64,000 nt of DNA from Roseibium aggregatum (GCF_014692675.1 NZ_JABFCZ010000024.1:1-64000); one strand, 5' to 3'. Counted from the first letter of the stretch, positions 1-8,791 are shown. The notes: generated by a model not told the origin, from the letters alone. Numbers and translations are program-made.

Positions 1-127
1 GGTCGTGATCGACACGACGCTCGAAATCCACCGACGTGTGTCCCCACGCGGGCAAACGCCCCTCCCAGCGCCAGTGCTGCTCAAGATCCTGCGGCGTCAG
101 AATGTTCGGTGTCAGTGCACGGTTCAT
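1..127 (-). CDS. M24 (creatinase/aminopeptidase P-like) protein, N-terminal fragment
   Basis: Only the first 42 codons are inside the window; the gene runs off the left edge. The ATG at 127 is preceded by GGAGA at a good distance, so the start is well supported. The visible N-terminus contains LPAWGHTSVDFERRVD, which from memory resembles the lead-in of prolidase/creatinase-fold (M24) proteins found in marine alphaproteobacteria. No catalytic residue is visible, so the family call is tentative. The gene follows the Liv/GST/DUF606 operon in the same direction but has its own upstream region containing a perfect copy of the LacI-type operator at 212-223. It is therefore probably a separately controlled member of the same regulon. 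Confidence 0.4.
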   Translation of the reverse strand, partial: MNRALTPNILTPQDLEQHWRWEGRLPAWGHTSVDFERRVDHD

Positions 128-209
128 TGTCTTGTCTCCGGTTTGCGGCGCCCGTTACGGGCCTTAAGGCTTCGGGTATAGGAGGCTGTCACAGTTCTGT
201 TTCCTGAAG

Positions 210-225
210 GCGCAATCGATTGCAC
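210..225. promoter_or_regulatory. LacI-family operator, copy 1
   Basis: The perfect palindrome GCAATCGATTGC lies at 212-223, in the gap between the DUF606 gene (ends 257) and the M24-like gene (starts 127). It shares GCGCAATCGATTGCA with copy 2 upstream of the divergent operon at 7.6 kb. Three further copies surround the lacI-type gene, so this one most likely controls the M24-like gene. Confidence 0.75.
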
Positions 226-256
226 ATGCAGACGAAATACTTCCCAAGATATCCGG

Positions 257-703
257 TCAGCTTCGGCTGACCAGAACGGCGCCTCCCAGAACCATCACCA
301 GTCCGAGAAGCCTCATGAACGACATGGACCGGACTTCGAGCCCGAAGGCCCCGAAATGGTCCACCAGCATCGATCCGACCAGCTGTCCCGCAACGATGCA
401 GATGAAAAACACCAGTCCGCCGGTCACAGGCGCGATCGCAGCACCCGCGGCAACGAAAGCCGCTCCGACAGTTCCGGAGAGATAGACCCACCAGGGCACG
501 CTCCCGAGCGTTCGCCGGCTGATCTCGCCATGCCCCATCACCAGAAGGAACAGAAGAATGCTGGCAAAGGCGACCCCGATCGAAACCGCCGCCGCGCCAT
601 AGGCGCTGCCGACCGACCTTGCCAGCATGCCGTTCAACGGCGGTTGAAACGACACCACTATTCCGACAGCCAGGGCAGCCAGCATGTAAGGTAACATCTG
701 CAT
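257..703 (-). CDS. DUF606/YdcZ-type small membrane transporter (DMT superfamily)
   Basis: A protein of 148 residues with about five hydrophobic segments, beginning MQMLPYMLAALAVG and ending LGGAVLVSRS. Length, the early FQPPLNGMLAR stretch and the glycine/alanine-rich helices fit the DUF606 (YdcZ) half-size relatives of drug/metabolite transporters, whose substrates are generally unknown. I placed the start at 703, just after the stop of the upstream GST gene (711); the longer open frame to 880 lies inside that gene. It is the last gene of the LacI-flanked operon before the separate operator at 210, so it may move the pathway substrate or a by-product. Confidence 0.75.
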   Translation of the reverse strand: MQMLPYMLAALAVGIVVSFQPPLNGMLARSVGSAYGAAAVSIGVAFASILLFLLVMGHGEISRRTLGSVPWWVYLSGTVGAAFVAAGAAIAPVTGGLVFFICIVAGQLVGSMLVDHFGAFGLEVRSMSFMRLLGLVMVLGGAVLVSRS

Positions 704-710
704 CGCCGGA

Positions 711-1493
711 TCACGCCTCGACCGTCTTCTGTTCCCGCAGTTTCGCCAGATGCGGATATTTCTCCGTGAGCAGGGCCCCGTGGTAATAGGTCGTCCGGAA
801 GGGCTCTGTGGCCCGGATCCGGTCCAGCCAGGCGCCGATTTCGGGATGATCGTCCCAGATGGAGCCGAGATTGATGTCATCCATACGCACGATCACCGGC
901 ATGATCGCCAGATCGACCAGGCTGATCTCCTCGCCCATGATCCAGGGGCCGCCGCTTTCTGCCAGCCAAATGGCCATGCGTTCGATCCCCCGGCGCAGCC
1001 TGCCGAGGGCTTCGTCCATATCCGCCTTTGGAAAGCCGGTCCGGCCCATCTTCATCAGGAATTCCCGGCGGAGCGGCTTGCTGTCGCAAAGGGCCTGGAA
1101 CTCCTCCTCGGACATGGCCTGGAAATGCGGCAGGAACGCCAGATTGTAGGACGGCACCCGGATCGCCGGCGTCGGCACCTCGTCGACAAAGCGCATCATC
1201 GCCCTGAGCCGGGCCATTTCGCGCGGATCCTCCGGCCGCATCGGCGCCCGGTCGGGAAAGACGTCTTCCAGGTATTCCAGGATCACGGCGCTGTCGATCA
1301 CCGGCGTGCCGTCATGGACAAGCGCCGGCACCACGCCGTTCGGATTGATCGCCAGATACTCCGGCTTCAGCTGATCCCCTGAAAAGAGGTCCAGCTTGTG
1401 TTCCGTAAAGTCCAGTCCCTTTGCGTGCAAAGCGTAGCGCACACGCTGGGAACAGGTGGACTGGGGAGCGTTGTAAAGGACGAATTCGGTCAT
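711..1493 (-). CDS. Glutathione S-transferase, LigF/beta-etherase-like
   Basis: A 260-residue cytosolic protein with an N-terminal thioredoxin-like domain (residues about 1-80; APQSTCSQRV around the usual catalytic site, cis-proline region NGVVPALV, glutathione-binding IDSAVILEYLED) and a helical C-terminal domain. The insertion containing GRTGFPKADMDEALGRL is reminiscent of LigE/LigF beta-aryl etherases as I remember them, so a glutathione-dependent ether or thioether step is possible; a generic detoxifying GST is equally possible. The gene starts 4 bp after the livM stop and is therefore part of the transporter operon, which argues for a catabolic role. Confidence 0.8.
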   Translation of the reverse strand: MTEFVLYNAPQSTCSQRVRYALHAKGLDFTEHKLDLFSGDQLKPEYLAINPNGVVPALVHDGTPVIDSAVILEYLEDVFPDRAPMRPEDPREMARLRAMMRFVDEVPTPAIRVPSYNLAFLPHFQAMSEEEFQALCDSKPLRREFLMKMGRTGFPKADMDEALGRLRRGIERMAIWLAESGGPWIMGEEISLVDLAIMPVIVRMDDINLGSIWDDHPEIGAWLDRIRATEPFRTTYYHGALLTEKYPHLAKLREQKTVEA

Positions 1494-1497
1494 GGCG

Positions 1498-2529
1498 TCA
1501 GTCCCAGTTCAGGATTCTCGGCAGCTTCTTCAGCCGTGCCAGGGTTCCCACGATACCGAGCGGGAAGAACATCAGGCACAGCATCATGATCATGCCCGTG
1601 GCGAAGATGTTGATTTCCGAGGCCCCGAGTGTGGCAACGAAGAACTCGTTGAAGACCACAAGCAGGATCGCCCCGATAACCGGGCCCGCGACCGTTCCCT
1701 TACCGCCCAGGATGCACATCAGCACCATGTTCACAGACACCAGGATGATCAGGAAGATATTGGGCCGGATATAGGTCAGGTATTCGCCCCAGACCGCACC
1801 CGCCATGCCGACGAAGAAGGCCGAGATCGCAAACGCGAGAACCTTGTAGAAGCGGGTGTTGATGCCGGCACTTTCCGACTTGATCTCGTCCTTGGAGATC
1901 GCCCTGAGACCCAGTCCGAACTTGGAATGCCTGATCCTGTAGCTCGCCCAGACCGTAAACGCGGCCATGACGACGAAGGCATAGTAGTACGGCAGCTTCG
2001 CCCACTGGACGGGAAGGTCATTGGCCGGCAGCGACAGGCCGTTCGATCCGCCGACGAAATCCCAGTTATCGAACAGGATCTTGAAGATCATCACCAGCGC
2101 CAGCGACGAGATGATAAAGGACGGGCCGCGGACACGCAGCGTGATCAGACCGATGACATAACCGAACACGGCGGCAACGAGCCCCGCCAGCGGCGCGAGA
2201 ATGATCGTCGATATTCCGTAACGGGCAAAGATCATCCCGGCGAAATAGCCGCCGATAGCGAAGAAAACGTTGTGGCCGAGCGAGATATAGCCGGCAAAGC
2301 CGCCGAGTATGTTCCAGCCGGACGCCATCACCACATAGCTGGCCGTAAACAGCACCAGATGGATCAGGTAGTTGTAGTTGCCCGTGAACTGCAGGGCCGG
2401 CAGCGCCAGCAGAAGAGCCAGAACCGCGATCGGGAACCAGACGGATCGTCCCTTGTCCGCCTCTCCGGCGAGACCGGCGTAGTAGGCTTTCCGGGCGGTA
2501 ATTACTTCATTGGTATCAAGGCTAGTCAC
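1498..2529 (-). CDS. Liv-type ABC transporter permease (LivM family), system A
   Basis: A 343-residue inner-membrane permease with about 9-10 hydrophobic segments. The family signature is visible (GWNILGGFAGYISLGHNVFFAIGG, residues about 75-100), as is the LivM-type C-terminal half with GKGTVAGPVIGA. The start is the GTG at 2529, whose first base is the last base of the livH stop codon (TAGTG), giving VTSLDTNEV as N-terminus; a longer open frame upstream lies inside livH. It pairs with LivH to form the channel of a HAAT-family transporter. Such systems move branched amino acids, but also amides and aromatic acids, so the name does not fix the substrate. Confidence 0.92.
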   Translation of the reverse strand: MTSLDTNEVITARKAYYAGLAGEADKGRSVWFPIAVLALLLALPALQFTGNYNYLIHLVLFTASYVVMASGWNILGGFAGYISLGHNVFFAIGGYFAGMIFARYGISTIILAPLAGLVAAVFGYVIGLITLRVRGPSFIISSLALVMIFKILFDNWDFVGGSNGLSLPANDLPVQWAKLPYYYAFVVMAAFTVWASYRIRHSKFGLGLRAISKDEIKSESAGINTRFYKVLAFAISAFFVGMAGAVWGEYLTYIRPNIFLIILVSVNMVLMCILGGKGTVAGPVIGAILLVVFNEFFVATLGASEINIFATGMIMMLCLMFFPLGIVGTLARLKKLPRILNWD

Positions 2530-3407
2530 TATGCCAACTCCGGTTTTTCGCCAAAGAGCCCTTGAGGCCGGACCATGAGCACCACGAAGAGCGCCACGAA
2601 GAATGTGAGGGTCGACCAGGTCGCACCGAAATAGGTGCCGACGAAGGCGGCAATCACGGAAAGAATGAGGGAAGCCAGAACCGTTCCCAGGATCGACCCC
2701 ATGCCGCCGAGCACGACAAGCGACATCAGGATGGCGATCCACTCCCAGTGCTTCGACGGATAGAAGGAGAACACGAAGGAGACGAGCGAACCGGCCGCAC
2801 CGGCAAGGCCAATGCCGATGGCGAAGCTCACCAGGCCCACGAGATTGACGTTGACGCCCAGAAGTTCGGCCGCCTCCCGGTTCTGCGTGGTCGCCCGGAT
2901 GGCGTAGCCGAACCGGGAATATTTCAGGAACAGCGCCAGGGCACCGATGATCGCCAGCGAGACCATACCGGCGTAAAGCTGCCCCTTGGGAATGAAGACA
3001 TCTCCGATAAAGAAGGCATCGGTCGCGTAATCCGGCGAGGTCACCCTCTGGGTGTTGGTGAAGGCGGTGCCGAGTGCGCCTTCCACGACCATCGCCAGGG
3101 CAAAGGTCAGGAGCACGGTCATCTCGGAATATTTCGCGGAGCGCGCTTCCCGTTCGAAGACGAGCTTGTAGAGAATGACCGCGGTCGCCGCGAGAATGAC
3201 GACGGCGACCGGCAGCATGATCAGCGGATCGACGCCGTAAAGCTTGAAGCCCCAGTAAGCGACATAGGCGCCGCCCATGATCAAGGACGGATGCGCCAGA
3301 TTGACGATCCGCATGACCCCGAAGACGAGGCTGAGGCCGGATCCCATCAGGGCGTAAACGCCGCCGAGTGCGAGCCCGAGAATGACGATTTGAATGATCT
3401 CACCCAT
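2529..3407 (-). CDS. Liv-type ABC transporter permease (LivH family), system A
   Basis: A 292-residue membrane protein with the LivH pattern: an early GGVYALMGSGLSLVFGVMRIVNLAHPS segment (residues about 16-42), central RATTQNREAAELLGVN and a C-terminal MVRPQGLFGEKPE tail. It overlaps livF upstream by one base (TAATG) and livM downstream by one base (TAGTG), so the subunits are translationally coupled. It works with the preceding ATPases and the binding protein encoded at 4.9-6.2 kb. Confidence 0.93.
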   Translation of the reverse strand: MGEIIQIVILGLALGGVYALMGSGLSLVFGVMRIVNLAHPSLIMGGAYVAYWGFKLYGVDPLIMLPVAVVILAATAVILYKLVFEREARSAKYSEMTVLLTFALAMVVEGALGTAFTNTQRVTSPDYATDAFFIGDVFIPKGQLYAGMVSLAIIGALALFLKYSRFGYAIRATTQNREAAELLGVNVNLVGLVSFAIGIGLAGAAGSLVSFVFSFYPSKHWEWIAILMSLVVLGGMGSILGTVLASLILSVIAAFVGTYFGATWSTLTFFVALFVVLMVRPQGLFGEKPELA

Positions 3408-4135
3408 TACGCAGCCTTCTTTCCGCCGAGATAGAGTTCCTGGATCCGCGGATCGGAAAGGACCTCATCCGCCGGCCCTTCGAACAGGGTCCGGCCCAGA
3501 TCGAGAACCACGCCCCAGTCGGCATTCTTCAGACCGGTCAGCGCATTCTGTTCCACGAGCAGAATGGTGATCCCCTCCCCGGCCATCAGCCGCATGATGT
3601 CGAACATTTCCGCGACGATTTTCGGCGCCAGTCCGAGCGACGGTTCATCGAGCATGACGATGTCCGGCTTGATGATCAGCGTGCGGGCCATGGCAAGCGT
3701 TTGCTGCTGACCGCCCGACATGGTGCCGGCATGCTGGTCGCGGCGTTCGCGAAGGATCGGAAAACGCTCCTCGATTTCGTCGATCCGCTTTTCCAGCCCG
3801 GATTTGTCGGCGAGCGAAAATCCGCCCATGCGGAGATTTTCGCGCACGGTCATTTTCGGAAACAGCGCCCGCTCCTGCGGCACGAAGCAGATGCCCTTGC
3901 GCAGGACCTGGTCGGGCCGGAGGCCTTTAAGGCTTTGCCCTTTGAATTTCACATCGCCCTTGCGGATCTTCAGCATGCCGCAAATGGCCTTGAGCAAGGT
4001 GGATTTACCCGCCCCGTTCGGACCGATGATGCAATGGATCTTGCCCGGTTCCACAGACAGGTGGGCACCGTCCAGAATGGCCGGACCGTCGCCATAGCCG
4101 GCTGTGAGACTGGAGACTTCAAGAAGTTTTTCCAT
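3407..4135 (-). CDS. Liv-type ABC transporter ATP-binding protein (LivF family), system A
   Basis: A 242-residue ATPase with Walker A GPNGAGKST (residues about 38-46), signature MSGGQQQ, Walker B IVMLDEPSLGLAP and H-loop region LLVEQN. The short length and the ending around LYLGGKKAA are typical of LivF. It energises uptake together with the LivG-type ATPase, with whose stop codon its start overlaps (TGATG). Confidence 0.94.
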   Translation of the reverse strand: MEKLLEVSSLTAGYGDGPAILDGAHLSVEPGKIHCIIGPNGAGKSTLLKAICGMLKIRKGDVKFKGQSLKGLRPDQVLRKGICFVPQERALFPKMTVRENLRMGGFSLADKSGLEKRIDEIEERFPILRERRDQHAGTMSGGQQQTLAMARTLIIKPDIVMLDEPSLGLAPKIVAEMFDIMRLMAGEGITILLVEQNALTGLKNADWGVVLDLGRTLFEGPADEVLSDPRIQELYLGGKKAA

Positions 4136-4878
4136 CAGGCCGCCTCCTCGACTGCACCGCCCAGATAGGCTTCCAGGACTGCCGGATCCTCCTGGATTTC
4201 GGCCGGTTCGCCTTCCGCAATCACCTGCCCCTGCGCCATCACGACGATGCGATGGGAAAGCCGCATGATGAGATCCATGTTGTGCTCGACGATCAGGACC
4301 GTCAGTCCCTTCTCGTTCAGCTTCCGGATATGGCCGATGATTTCCTCCAGAAGGGTCGGACTCACCCCGCCGGCAGGTTCGTCCAGTAAGATGATCTTCG
4401 GATCGCTCATCAGGAGCGCCGCCAGGTCCATGAGTTTTTTCTGGCCGTAGCTGAGATTGGATCCGTCCTCATGGGCGATCCGGGTAATTCCGAGGAAATC
4501 GAGAATGCCGCAGGCCTTATCGATCTCCTCCTTGCTCATGGCCGGGCGGAACAGATCGCGCCATCCGCGGATCTTGGACTGGCAGATCACGTTCTCCAGC
4601 ACCGTCATGTCAGCGAGATTGCGCGAGATCTGGAAGGTGCGGGACAATCCTTGCGCCGTGATCTGGTGCGGGCGCAGCGTATCGATCCGCGCGCCGTCGA
4701 GCCAAACTTCTCCGGAAGACGGTGTCATCGTCCGGCTGATGCAATTGAAAGCCGTGGTCTTTCCCGCCCCGTTCGGGCCGATCAGCCCGGTGATCGAACC
4801 GCGCTCAACCGTGAAACTGCAATTGCTGACGGCTGTGATGCCGCCGAAATGCTTGCTCAGACCCTTCACTTCAAGCAT
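4135..4878 (-). CDS. Liv-type ABC transporter ATP-binding protein (LivG family), system A
   Basis: A 247-residue ATPase with Walker A GPNGAGKTT, signature LSYGQKK, Walker B IILLDEPAGGVSP and H-loop VEHNMD, the usual LivG variants. It is the first gene after the binding-protein gene, separated from it by 65 bp that hold a strong hairpin (4905-4928). That arrangement would let the binding protein be made in excess over the membrane complex. Confidence 0.94.
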   Translation of the reverse strand: MLEVKGLSKHFGGITAVSNCSFTVERGSITGLIGPNGAGKTTAFNCISRTMTPSSGEVWLDGARIDTLRPHQITAQGLSRTFQISRNLADMTVLENVICQSKIRGWRDLFRPAMSKEEIDKACGILDFLGITRIAHEDGSNLSYGQKKLMDLAALLMSDPKIILLDEPAGGVSPTLLEEIIGHIRKLNEKGLTVLIVEHNMDLIMRLSHRIVVMAQGQVIAEGEPAEIQEDPAVLEAYLGGAVEEAA

Positions 4879-4904
4879 GGGAACTCCCTGTTTAAGGACA
4901 ATAC

Positions 4905-4928
4905 CGGGCCCGGCCGCAACCGGGCCCG
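4905..4928 (-). other. Intercistronic hairpin after binding-protein gene
   Basis: CGGGCCCGG at 4905-4913 pairs with CCGGGCCCG at 4920-4928 around a six-base loop. No T-run follows on the minus strand, so it looks more like an mRNA 3'-end stabiliser or partial attenuator between the binding-protein gene and livG than a full terminator. Confidence 0.65.
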
Positions 4929-4943
4929 ATAGGCGTTCGATGC

Positions 4944-6215
4944 TTAGAAGCCACCCTTCGGATAGGTCATCTTGGAGACTTCCGGGAACTCGCCCGTCGG
5001 ATAGACGAACTGCAGTTCACCGTCATTCCACTGCGCGACCAGGAACGGCTTGTTGAGGGGAAGGCCCTTGTCGTCCCAGGCAAAGCGGCCGAGGATCGTG
5101 CGGACCGGATTTTCCGGGGTCCGTTCCGACAGCCATTTGCCCATGGCCGCGTTGTCGGTCGAGCCGGCCCCTTCGATAGCCTGTTCGATGCCCTGGCAGA
5201 CAGCGAAGGGAATTGCCGCGTCTTCGTCCGGCGCTTCACCGTATTCGTCGGTAAAGGCCTTCACGAAATCCGCATTGGTGAACTCCTTGCCTTCCAGAAG
5301 GCCCTTGAAGGGGGCAGCCGGATGCCAGGCGGTGTGCATCAGAATGCCGTCGGAGGCGCTCTTTGTGCCTTCGTAGAATTCAGACTGGGTCCCCTGGCTG
5401 TAATAGACCATCTTGGGCGTGGCCTTGACGGTCTTCAGCGCACGCGTGAGTTGGACCGCCTCTTCGGCGGAGGCCGTCAGCGCGATGATCAGCTCCGCAT
5501 CCGACCGCTTGATCGAATTCGCAAGGGTCAGCCAGTCGTTGAACCCTTCCTCGGGCCATTTTTCCGTGTAGACCGTTTTGATCCCGGCATCCGCAAGGTA
5601 GCCCGGCGCAAGATCAGCCACCTCGCTGCCGTCAGCGGGATTCATTACCTTCTGACCAAGCAGACCGGCTTCGATCGCGTTGGCAAAGAAATCGTCGGCC
5701 GACACCACCGCGGCGGTCTTCGGACGCTCTCCCTCCGGAACCAGATCTTCGATCAGGCCCTTCAGAGAACGGCCGACATATTCGGCGGCGTCAGGCTGGA
5801 AATAGAACAGGTTCTTGTGGCCCTGCGTGTAGATGCGCAGCGCGCCGCCGGCCGGGATCGGATGGACATAGCCGTATTTCGCAAGAATATTGGCGACCGG
5901 GAACGTCAGTTTCGACGAAAACGTCCCGAAGACGGCATCGACCTTGTCGACGTTGATGAAACGCTCGTACTGGTTGATGGCGGTCGCCGGGTCGGAGCGA
6001 TTGTCCGACAGGACCAACTCGACTTTCTGCCCGTTGATGCCGCCACGTTCGTTGAGCATCTTTACACAGAGCTCATACCCCTGCTTGTTCTTGGCTCCGG
6101 CGATCGAGAAACCGCCGGTGAGCGGCAAGGATGCGCCGATCTTGATTTCCGCATGGGCGGCCGTGGCCATCATTGCCAATGCGGCGGTTGTCGTTAGAAG
6201 TGTGCGAAAGTTCAT
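4944..6215 (-). CDS. Periplasmic substrate-binding protein, Liv/aromatic-acid type, system A
   Basis: A 423-residue secreted protein with a Sec signal peptide (MNFRTLLTTTAALAMMATAAHA, cut before EIKIGASLPLTGG). The type I periplasmic binding fold with the N-terminal IGASLPLTGG motif marks the Leu/amide/aromatic-acid binding family. At 423 residues it is longer than classical LivK (about 370) and in the range of binding proteins for aromatic or amide ligands. It heads the transporter genes but lies downstream of the beta-hydroxyacid dehydrogenase gene. Its leader contains a GCAGGAT...ATCCTGC inverted repeat (6245-6269). Confidence 0.9.
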   Translation of the reverse strand: MNFRTLLTTTAALAMMATAAHAEIKIGASLPLTGGFSIAGAKNKQGYELCVKMLNERGGINGQKVELVLSDNRSDPATAINQYERFINVDKVDAVFGTFSSKLTFPVANILAKYGYVHPIPAGGALRIYTQGHKNLFYFQPDAAEYVGRSLKGLIEDLVPEGERPKTAAVVSADDFFANAIEAGLLGQKVMNPADGSEVADLAPGYLADAGIKTVYTEKWPEEGFNDWLTLANSIKRSDAELIIALTASAEEAVQLTRALKTVKATPKMVYYSQGTQSEFYEGTKSASDGILMHTAWHPAAPFKGLLEGKEFTNADFVKAFTDEYGEAPDEDAAIPFAVCQGIEQAIEGAGSTDNAAMGKWLSERTPENPVRTILGRFAWDDKGLPLNKPFLVAQWNDGELQFVYPTGEFPEVSKMTYPKGGF

Positions 6216-6244
6216 ACTTTCCCTCCCTAGGGTTTTGCGGCGCC

Positions 6245-6269
6245 GCAGGATTTTCTGGATCGATCCTGC
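6245..6269 (-). other. Leader hairpin before binding-protein gene
   Basis: GCAGGAT (6245-6251) is repeated inverted as ATCCTGC (6263-6269) in the 114-bp gap between the dehydrogenase gene and the binding-protein gene. It could act as an RNA processing or stability site; no T-run follows. Confidence 0.4.
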
Positions 6270-6329
6270 AGCATCCCCTGCGCCATGCTTGTTGTCTTAT
6301 CGGCGCTGTTTATTCCGCAAATCCTGCTC

Positions 6330-7295
6330 TTATTCAGCAGCCTGCGGCAATTCCAATCCGGTTGGATAGGGTGAGTTCTCGCTCTCAAGCTCGATGCCGG
6401 CCGCAAGCGCGACGGTTTCAAGCAGGGCAGCGAAATCCTTTTGCAGATAGGCGTCCGGGTCGTCCTTGAGCGTCGCCGCTCCAAAGTGGGCCTGCAACGC
6501 TTCCCGGGTCGCCGCGGTGACCGGCATGGGCACTCCGAGGTCCCGCGCGGAACTCAGACCGAGATCCAGGTCCTTGCGCAGGAGCCCGGGTGTAAAGGTC
6601 GTGGTCCAGTCGAGATTGACGAAGGCGTTCGTCTTGTACCGGGTGAAAATCGATCCCATGACCGAGTTGTTCATGAAATCGAGAAAGGCCGACCGCGGAA
6701 TTCCCGCCTTTTCCGCCAGAATGGTGATTTCGGCGAGGTTCTGTGTGACGACGCCGAGGAAGACGTTGTGGGCAATCTTGCAGAAACGGGCGAGTTCCCC
6801 CTCGCCCACATAAGACACGCCGTTTGCCGCCATAGCGGCAATCACCGGCCGCACCTTTTCGAATGCGCCGCGCGGACCGGAGGCAACCGCGCTGAGCTTG
6901 CCGGCCTTTACGCATTTGCCGTTGCCGCTGACCGGCGAGGCAATCAGTTCCGCGCCTCTTTCAGCGAGCCGTGCCCGGATAGCGGCGGACTGGTGATCGG
7001 CGATCGACGAGCAATCGAGGAAGATCTTCGGCGTCTTGTCGCCTGAAAGAACCCCGTTTTCTCCGAAATAGACCTGTTCGACATCCTGCCCGGTGGACAC
7101 CATGGTGCCGAGAATGTCGACTTCGGCCAGGTCCCTGGGGCTGTCGACCAGTGTCGCACCCTTGGCTGCCAGGGGTTCCGCCTTCGAGCGGGTCCGGTTC
7201 CAGACGTAGACATCATAGCCTGCATCGACGAGCCTTTCCGCCATGGGATAACCCATGCGCCCCATTCCGACCCATCCAATCTTAGGGCTGCTCAT
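6330..7295 (-). CDS. NAD(P)-dependent beta-hydroxyacid dehydrogenase (3-hydroxyisobutyrate dehydrogenase family)
   Basis: A 321-residue cytosolic enzyme. The N-terminal Rossmann motif GWVGMGRMGYPMAERL (about residues 7-22), the substrate-binding segment ASPVSGNGKCVKAGKL (usual SGG replaced by SGN) and the catalytic lysine in ARFCKIAHN (about residue 170) identify the beta-hydroxyacid dehydrogenase family. It would oxidise a 3-hydroxy acid or reduce a semialdehyde. It belongs to the operon beginning with the small protein at 7563, upstream of the Liv-type transporter, so its substrate is probably the imported compound or an intermediate. The 17-bp gap before it carries a purine-rich ribosome site. 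Confidence 0.85.
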   Translation of the reverse strand: MSSPKIGWVGMGRMGYPMAERLVDAGYDVYVWNRTRSKAEPLAAKGATLVDSPRDLAEVDILGTMVSTGQDVEQVYFGENGVLSGDKTPKIFLDCSSIADHQSAAIRARLAERGAELIASPVSGNGKCVKAGKLSAVASGPRGAFEKVRPVIAAMAANGVSYVGEGELARFCKIAHNVFLGVVTQNLAEITILAEKAGIPRSAFLDFMNNSVMGSIFTRYKTNAFVNLDWTTTFTPGLLRKDLDLGLSSARDLGVPMPVTAATREALQAHFGAATLKDDPDAYLQKDFAALLETVALAAGIELESENSPYPTGLELPQAAE

Positions 7296-7311
7296 TGACT
7301 ATCCTCCAACT

Positions 7312-7563
7312 TTAAAATGCACAGCCGACCGGCGCCGGATAACCGGCGTCCGAAACGGTGTCTTCTTCTTCAGTGAAAACCGGGAATTGGCGTAGCGCCC
7401 AGGGGCCACCGTCCCGAAGGAATGCGGCCTTCATTCCGGGAATGCTGTCTCCGGAAATATTGCACCCGCCTTGGGATACCGAGACGGCCTCGCCCAAACC
7501 CGAAAGCACAATACGGCAAACCGCCGGCGAACCGGCGTCCGACATGTCGGCAACCTGGATCAT
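7312..7563 (-). CDS. Small conserved-looking protein of unknown function
   Basis: I do not recognise this 83-residue protein (MIQVADMSDAGS...APVGCAF). The ATG at 7563 follows GGGAGG at ideal spacing, it is the first gene after the operators, and the next gene begins 17 bp beyond its stop, so I take it as real. It has no signal peptide or membrane segment, contains single cysteines near residues 15 and 34 and at the C-terminus, and has an acidic FTEEEDTVSD stretch. As first gene of a catabolic operon it might be a small enzyme subunit or ligand-binding protein. Confidence 0.6.
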   Translation of the reverse strand: MIQVADMSDAGSPAVCRIVLSGLGEAVSVSQGGCNISGDSIPGMKAAFLRDGGPWALRQFPVFTEEEDTVSDAGYPAPVGCAF

Positions 7564-7612
7564 CTTTCCTCCCACATCAAATGCGCTGCGCCTTTTACTA
7601 CTGGCTGCTTTT

Positions 7613-7628
7613 GCGCAATCGATTGCAT
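7613..7628. promoter_or_regulatory. LacI-family operator, copy 2
   Basis: The perfect palindrome GCAATCGATTGC occupies 7615-7626, about 52 bp upstream of the minus-strand operon start at 7563. Its centre is 55 bp from copy 3, so one dimer-of-dimers repressor could loop the divergent promoter region. Confidence 0.8.
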
Positions 7629-7667
7629 TGAACGTTATGCCCGCCCAAACTATCGGTCAAGTCTTTT

Positions 7668-7683
7668 TCGCAATCGTTTGCGA
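7668..7683. promoter_or_regulatory. LacI-family operator, copy 3
   Basis: GCAATCGTTTGC at 7670-7681 with outward-extending symmetry (TTCGCAATCGTTTGCGAA), 67 bp before the regulator's ATG at 7748. It probably mediates autoregulation of the lacI-type gene. Confidence 0.8.
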
Positions 7684-7747
7684 AATTTAATCTGACCAGC
7701 TAGATTTCTGTGAAAGTTGAGACAAGTCCGCCCCGTTTAAGGAAACG

Positions 7748-8770
7748 ATGACCAAGCCGGTAACATTGAAAGATATCGCACGCGAAACCGGTGTGCACGT
7801 GTCGACGGTCTCAAGGGCCCTGGATCCCAATGCCCGCACCTCCCTCACGACGGAGGTGGTGGAACGCATTCGCACGGCTGCGGAGCGGATGGGGTACCGG
7901 CCGAACCGGCTTGCCTCGGGCTTGCGGACGAGACGGACGATGACCGTCGGCCTGATGCTGCCCGATATCGCCAACACCCTTTTCCCGCCGATCGTTCGCG
8001 GGGTCGAAAGTATCCTGGAGCCGAAAGGTTATGCTTCGATCATCGTCAACACCGACGGCGACCGGGAGCGCGAGGGGAAGCTTGTCGATGTTCTGCTTCA
8101 ACGGGGTGTCGACGGCATCATTCACGCAGCCCCCTATCGTTCCGACCCTCGGATGGTGGCTGTCAGCCGCCAGGGCATGCCGATGGTGACGGTCAACCGG
8201 CAGATCGAGAATTCCCAGATCCCCGCCGTTATCAACGATGATGCCGGCGGCATCGCCGAAATGCTTCACTATCTCTACGATTCCGGACATCGACAGATTG
8301 CGCACATCGCAGGACCACAAACACTGTCCACGGGCCGCGGCCGCATGGAAGCCTTCAAGGTGGCTACCAGGGAACTCGGCCTGGATCTGCCGGAACACGC
8401 CATCGCGGTCTCTTCCCATTTCGACGAAGACGAGGGCCGCCGGTGCACACGGGAACTGTTGGCGACCGGCTGGAAATTTACCGCAATCCTATGCGCCAAC
8501 GACCGCCTTGCCCTCGGCGCCATCGATGAACTCCACCGCCACGGCCTGTCCTGTCCTGACCACGTGTCGGTCACCGGTTACAATGACATTCCCTTCCTGG
8601 ATCTCATTCCGCCGGGCCTGACGACTATCCGGATCCAGCAGTTCGATGCGGGGCGCATGAGCGCGGAGCTTCTCGTCAAGATGATGACCGAGCCTGATGC
8701 GACCATCCCCAGAACGACGATCCTGCCGGTGAAACTGATCGAACGCGGCAGCGTGAAACGCATCACCTAG
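7748..8770 (+). CDS. LacI/GalR-family transcriptional regulator
   Basis: A 340-residue regulator. The N-terminal helix-turn-helix TLKDIARETGVHVSTVSRALDP (residues about 6-27) is followed by the hinge-helix region YRPNRLASGLR and a periplasmic-binding-protein-like effector domain (TVGLMLPDIANTLFPPIVRGVE onward). It is divergent from the dehydrogenase/Liv operon and upstream of the amidohydrolase gene. The four GCAATCGWTTGC sites are CG-centred dyads typical for this family and lie in front of each surrounding transcription unit. The likely ligand is the imported compound or its first product. Confidence 0.93.
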   Translation: MTKPVTLKDIARETGVHVSTVSRALDPNARTSLTTEVVERIRTAAERMGYRPNRLASGLRTRRTMTVGLMLPDIANTLFPPIVRGVESILEPKGYASIIVNTDGDREREGKLVDVLLQRGVDGIIHAAPYRSDPRMVAVSRQGMPMVTVNRQIENSQIPAVINDDAGGIAEMLHYLYDSGHRQIAHIAGPQTLSTGRGRMEAFKVATRELGLDLPEHAIAVSSHFDEDEGRRCTRELLATGWKFTAILCANDRLALGAIDELHRHGLSCPDHVSVTGYNDIPFLDLIPPGLTTIRIQQFDAGRMSAELLVKMMTEPDATIPRTTILPVKLIERGSVKRIT

Positions 8771-8791
8771 AACCGGATTGAATCGCAATCA

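Noticed and set aside
1492..2565. A 357-codon plus-strand frame opposite livM
   Set aside because: Shadow of the livM-type gene; hydrophilic and repetitive, with no start signal in context.
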